Below, piece after piece: positions 33,142 to 35,944 of a stretch of DNA of 35,944 nt (positions within the stretch are counted from its first letter, which is position 1; each line of letters starts with the position of its first letter). The stretch lies in contig JAFZPG010000022.1 in assembly GCA_017550425.1 (NCBI GenBank), positions 1 through 35,944 on the forward strand. The letters run 5' to 3'. Source of the stretch: Lachnospiraceae bacterium. Lineage in GTDB: Bacteria > Bacillota > Clostridia > Lachnospirales > Lachnospiraceae. The notes under the pieces are model-generated. The model saw only the letters and a program-made list of their open reading frames with translations, was not told the DNA's origin and ran no database searches. Made by a program: the position numbers and the translations under genes.

Positions 33142-34377
33142 ATGAAAGAAAAAGAATATAAACGGCGGGAAAACACGCCGGATGAATATCGTTCATGGCT
33201 TCCGCCGGAGGACGCACTGCCCGCGGAGACCGCGGACGAAAATGCGCTTTCCGGACTTCCGAAGGAGGTAGCGCCGCTACCGAACCCGGATGTCCGCAGG
33301 GATGAGTTTAATCACGTAAATGCGCGTCAGGCGGAAAAAGAGGCTGCCGACGCATATGCGCTGGCCAGACAGAAAAAACGTAAAAAACGGCTGCGTAGAG
33401 CGTTCTACACGGCATTTTCCGCCGCTTTTGTCTGGGCTGGCATGATCAATGCCGATTCGTCTTTATTCAGTTATTTCGGTGTTGATACTTCTGCACTGGT
33501 GAGTCCGACGGAGCCGGTTGGTCCCGGGGAAACGAGTGAACAGAAGCCCGGGGACACAGATTCGGGTACCGAGGTGGCACAGGCGGATCCGACCATGGCA
33601 GGGACCACGGAAGAGGCTACGGAAGGGACTACCGCGGAAGCACCGAAGAAAAAGTTCGTGCTTCATCCGAATTACGGCCCGTATGACGCGGTCGGCATGA
33701 TGTCGGTCTATGACGGAGCCATCGATTTTGAGAATGATTTTTCGGAGCGGCGCTTAAGCTTCCTGCCATATGACGAAGGCTCGTTTACGGGACGGGATCT
33801 TCCGGAAGCGACGCAGCAGGAGGATTTTACCAACATCGGTTACATCTTGATCTGTGATCTGAACCGTGTATCCGAGGACGCGGATTGGTATGAGCCGACC
33901 GCTACGTGGATGCTTTCGGGGGATTATCTGACGCCCGAGGATCTGCGTCACGTGAAGTTTTCGCTGCGTGACGACATCCAGATCCGCATGGTGCGCTTCG
34001 ACCCGGAGCATAAGAGCATGCAGATGGTCGTCGGCATGCACGCGAACGGCGGTAACTTCGACGCAAGCGAATACCCACTGTTTCCAGATATCGAAGAGGA
34101 CTACTGTGAGATCTGGACGGGTACCCCGTTGTATTCGGAAGGCTGGGCCTATCTGGACGCCTACCCGATCCCGAAGCGGGAAGGGTACACATTCACCGGA
34201 TGGTATAGCTCGCAGGAGGCGGCGGAGGCCGATCCTTTCAGCGAAGAAGCAACACAGGGGCGCCTCTGCGTTCTGAACCCGCACGATTTCTACGAAGCGG
34301 ATCCGGACAGCGCCGAGGGGATCAACTGGACGAAACCGGTCACGTACCATGTCTATGCCGGCTGGCAGAAAGACTGA
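33142..34377 (+). CDS. Membrane-anchored protein with Thr/Glu/Pro linker and InlB-like C-terminus
   Basis: A 411-residue protein, no named family as a whole. Residues 1-80 are charged and cytoplasmic, ending in a strongly basic stretch (RQKKRKKRLRRAF). One membrane helix follows at about 86-105. An outside Thr/Glu/Pro-rich linker (about 118-170) leads to a beta-rich domain. The last 80 residues have the InlB B-repeat pattern: PKREGYTFTGWYSS then VTYHVYAGW. The same module type occurs in Ig protein A. ATG 33142 is preferred over ATG 33112, with AGG 8 bases upstream. Probably a type II surface protein. Role unknown. Confidence 0.75.
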   Translation: MKEKEYKRRENTPDEYRSWLPPEDALPAETADENALSGLPKEVAPLPNPDVRRDEFNHVNARQAEKEAADAYALARQKKRKKRLRRAFYTAFSAAFVWAGMINADSSLFSYFGVDTSALVSPTEPVGPGETSEQKPGDTDSGTEVAQADPTMAGTTEEATEGTTAEAPKKKFVLHPNYGPYDAVGMMSVYDGAIDFENDFSERRLSFLPYDEGSFTGRDLPEATQQEDFTNIGYILICDLNRVSEDADWYEPTATWMLSGDYLTPEDLRHVKFSLRDDIQIRMVRFDPEHKSMQMVVGMHANGGNFDASEYPLFPDIEEDYCEIWTGTPLYSEGWAYLDAYPIPKREGYTFTGWYSSQEAAEADPFSEEATQGRLCVLNPHDFYEADPDSAEGINWTKPVTYHVYAGWQKD

Positions 34378-34420
34378 CCGTATTATGTTTGAAAAACTGT
34401 TATAAAGAAGGAATGGGAAA

Positions 34421-35944
34421 ATGAGAGAAGAAACCGAAAAAGAACTGTTAGCCAGAGGAGTCAGCCGGAGTGAGGTGGCTGCCTCGGTGTGTGAATTGGG
34501 TGAGATCGTACCGGACATGGTACTGGATTATGACATCGTTGTGGTCGGTGCCGGAGCGGCGGGCGTACCTGCCGCCGGCTGGGCTGCAGAGCTCGGCGCG
34601 AAGACCGCCCTGCTTCAAAAAGAAGCCGTCGTTGTTTCGCAGGGTAACTGCGGATCCGCGATCATCAAATCCCGCTCCACGGAGGCAGGCATTGCCAAAT
34701 GGATCCACCATACCAACGGCCTGTGCGACTGGCGCGCGGATGTGAAGCAACTTCGCGCCTACGCCGACTACTCCGAGGAAGCCATGATGTGGTTCTGGAA
34801 CCGCGGCGGCTTTACGACCGAGACCGAGTACGGCGACGGCAGCAAAGTCGACAGCAACACGGACAGCGCGAAACTGCTGAACGACGGCGACAAACTCTGC
34901 GCGTTCATCAGCACCAGCGGCGACTTCACGGGCACGTGGAAGGACCGTGAGAACAGTTATGAATACGGGGATGACCATTGCTATTTCTGGGCTCCGTGGG
35001 TAGGCCCCAAGCCTCTGAACGTGGGCAATGCTCTCAAAAACATTTTGGATCATGTGAAAGAAAAGCATCCGAATCTCGAGACATTTTTCTCGACACCCGC
35101 GGTGCAGCTGATCACACAGGACGGTAAGGTCACCGGCGTGATCGGTAAAAACAAAGACGGAAAATACATACGTTTCAACGCGTCGAAGGCCGTGATCCTC
35201 GCGACCGGCGACTACACAAACAACACACCGATGGTGAAGCACTGGTGTCCGGACATTGACCTCTTCGACAAAAAGCAGTACGGTAAGACCGGCGACGGCC
35301 ACATCCTGGCCATGAGCGCGGGCGCCGAGATGGAGAACCTGGGCCACACGAAGATGATGCACGATTTCGATTCCGCCCTGATGTGGGAGGAACCGTTCCT
35401 GTACCTGAACATGAACGGCGAGCGTTTTACAAACGAATACACAGGCTTCGTCTACATGGGAAATATCCTGAAATACCAGCCTTCCTACAAAGGCACCATG
35501 CTCGATGAAGAGCATAAGGAGACCGGCTCGAAGGGCTGGTACTGCACTATCTACGATGACAGTTACATGAGCTGGCCCGCGTACGAATTTGTGAGCGGCA
35601 AGGTGCCGCCCGCAGTCATGCAGAAGTTCATCCCGGGAGCAGTTGAAAATCCACAGGGCGTTTTCAAGAACCTGATCGACCTGCATCGGTGCGACACGCT
35701 GGAGCAGCTGGCGGCGGAACTCGACCTGCCTTTCGAGAAAATGAAGGAGGCCATTGACCGCTACAACGAACTGTGCGAGCAGGGGTGCGACACCGACTTC
35801 GGTAAGCCTGCGAAATACATGCATAAGATCGAAAAAGCTCCGTTCTGGGGCGCGCGGAAGCATATCCGCGTATCGGCGGAGGTTTCGGGCATCGTGGTCA
35901 ATGAAAACGGCCAGGCTCTGGATCACGACGGCCGGGTGATCCCC
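34421..35944 (+). CDS. FAD-dependent oxidoreductase, FAD_binding_2 family (3' end beyond window)
   Basis: The reading frame is open for 508 codons from ATG 34421 to the window end, with no stop, so it is partial. A short helical N-terminus precedes the dinucleotide fold YDIVVVGAGAAGVPAAG (GxGxxG at residues 43-48). Later landmarks are AVILATGDYTNNTP, GKTGDGHILAMSAGA and LYLNMNGERFTNE, as in fumarate reductase, urocanate reductase and ketosteroid dehydrogenase flavoproteins. No Tat or Sec signal and no FMN-binding domain is visible in this part, so a cytoplasmic reductase or dehydrogenase is likely. The substrate cannot be assigned. GAAGGA about 8 bases upstream supports the start. Confidence 0.85.
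   Translation, partial: MREETEKELLARGVSRSEVAASVCELGEIVPDMVLDYDIVVVGAGAAGVPAAGWAAELGAKTALLQKEAVVVSQGNCGSAIIKSRSTEAGIAKWIHHTNGLCDWRADVKQLRAYADYSEEAMMWFWNRGGFTTETEYGDGSKVDSNTDSAKLLNDGDKLCAFISTSGDFTGTWKDRENSYEYGDDHCYFWAPWVGPKPLNVGNALKNILDHVKEKHPNLETFFSTPAVQLITQDGKVTGVIGKNKDGKYIRFNASKAVILATGDYTNNTPMVKHWCPDIDLFDKKQYGKTGDGHILAMSAGAEMENLGHTKMMHDFDSALMWEEPFLYLNMNGERFTNEYTGFVYMGNILKYQPSYKGTMLDEEHKETGSKGWYCTIYDDSYMSWPAYEFVSGKVPPAVMQKFIPGAVENPQGVFKNLIDLHRCDTLEQLAAELDLPFEKMKEAIDRYNELCEQGCDTDFGKPAKYMHKIEKAPFWGARKHIRVSAEVSGIVVNENGQALDHDGRVIP

Overview
The window reads as chromosomal DNA from an anaerobic, Gram-positive Clostridia-type bacterium, most likely Lachnospiraceae or a close relative. This is an inference. 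It rests on a desulfoferrodoxin-type superoxide reductase, lipoproteins with Thr/Glu/Pro-rich linkers, an S-layer-homology-like protein, InlB-type and DUF6273-like surface modules, strong AGGAGG-type ribosome sites and roughly balanced base composition. Every gene I can support lies on the + strand. I see no rRNA, tRNA, CRISPR array, transposase, integrase or phage gene.

Layout. (1) 66-3658: a promoter followed by four closely spaced small-molecule enzymes (SGNH esterase, APH-like phosphotransferase, SAM methyltransferase, alpha/beta-hydrolase-like protein). (2) 3703-10816: a GGDEF diguanylate cyclase, superoxide reductase, ABC-2 exporter pair, an EF-hand/LRR lipoprotein, a membrane HD-GYP phosphodiesterase and a lipoprotein of unknown function. 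(3) 10842-16044: an OmpR-type response regulator and histidine kinase, then an FtsX-type ABC exporter whose leader carries four TTAA(G/A) direct repeats one helical turn apart. The run ends at a strong terminator. (4) 16088-18862: an orphan membrane protein, a Nudix hydrolase and a beta-lactamase-fold serine hydrolase. (5) 18940-31312: five consecutive large secreted proteins built on one 92-residue Ig-like repeat. There are 23 copies, and their landmark is spaced 276 bp in 15 of 18 measured intervals. They are combined with different modules: FN3/InlB-like, Ig only, DUF6273-like, EF-hand/LRR, and EF-hand/LRR/SLH. (6) 31402-35944: a 1-Cys peroxiredoxin, an MscS channel, a membrane-anchored InlB-like protein, and the 5' part of an FAD-dependent oxidoreductase that runs off the window.

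How it may work together. Regions 2 and 3 look like envelope signalling (c-di-GMP synthesis and breakdown, a two-component system, two ABC exporters, lipoproteins). Region 5 looks like a dedicated surface or matrix protein set. The EF-hand/LRR lipoprotein of region 2 has the same module as two of the region 5 proteins, which links the two. The five-gene Ig array is the strongest candidate for an undescribed system. Its function is not evident from sequence alone.
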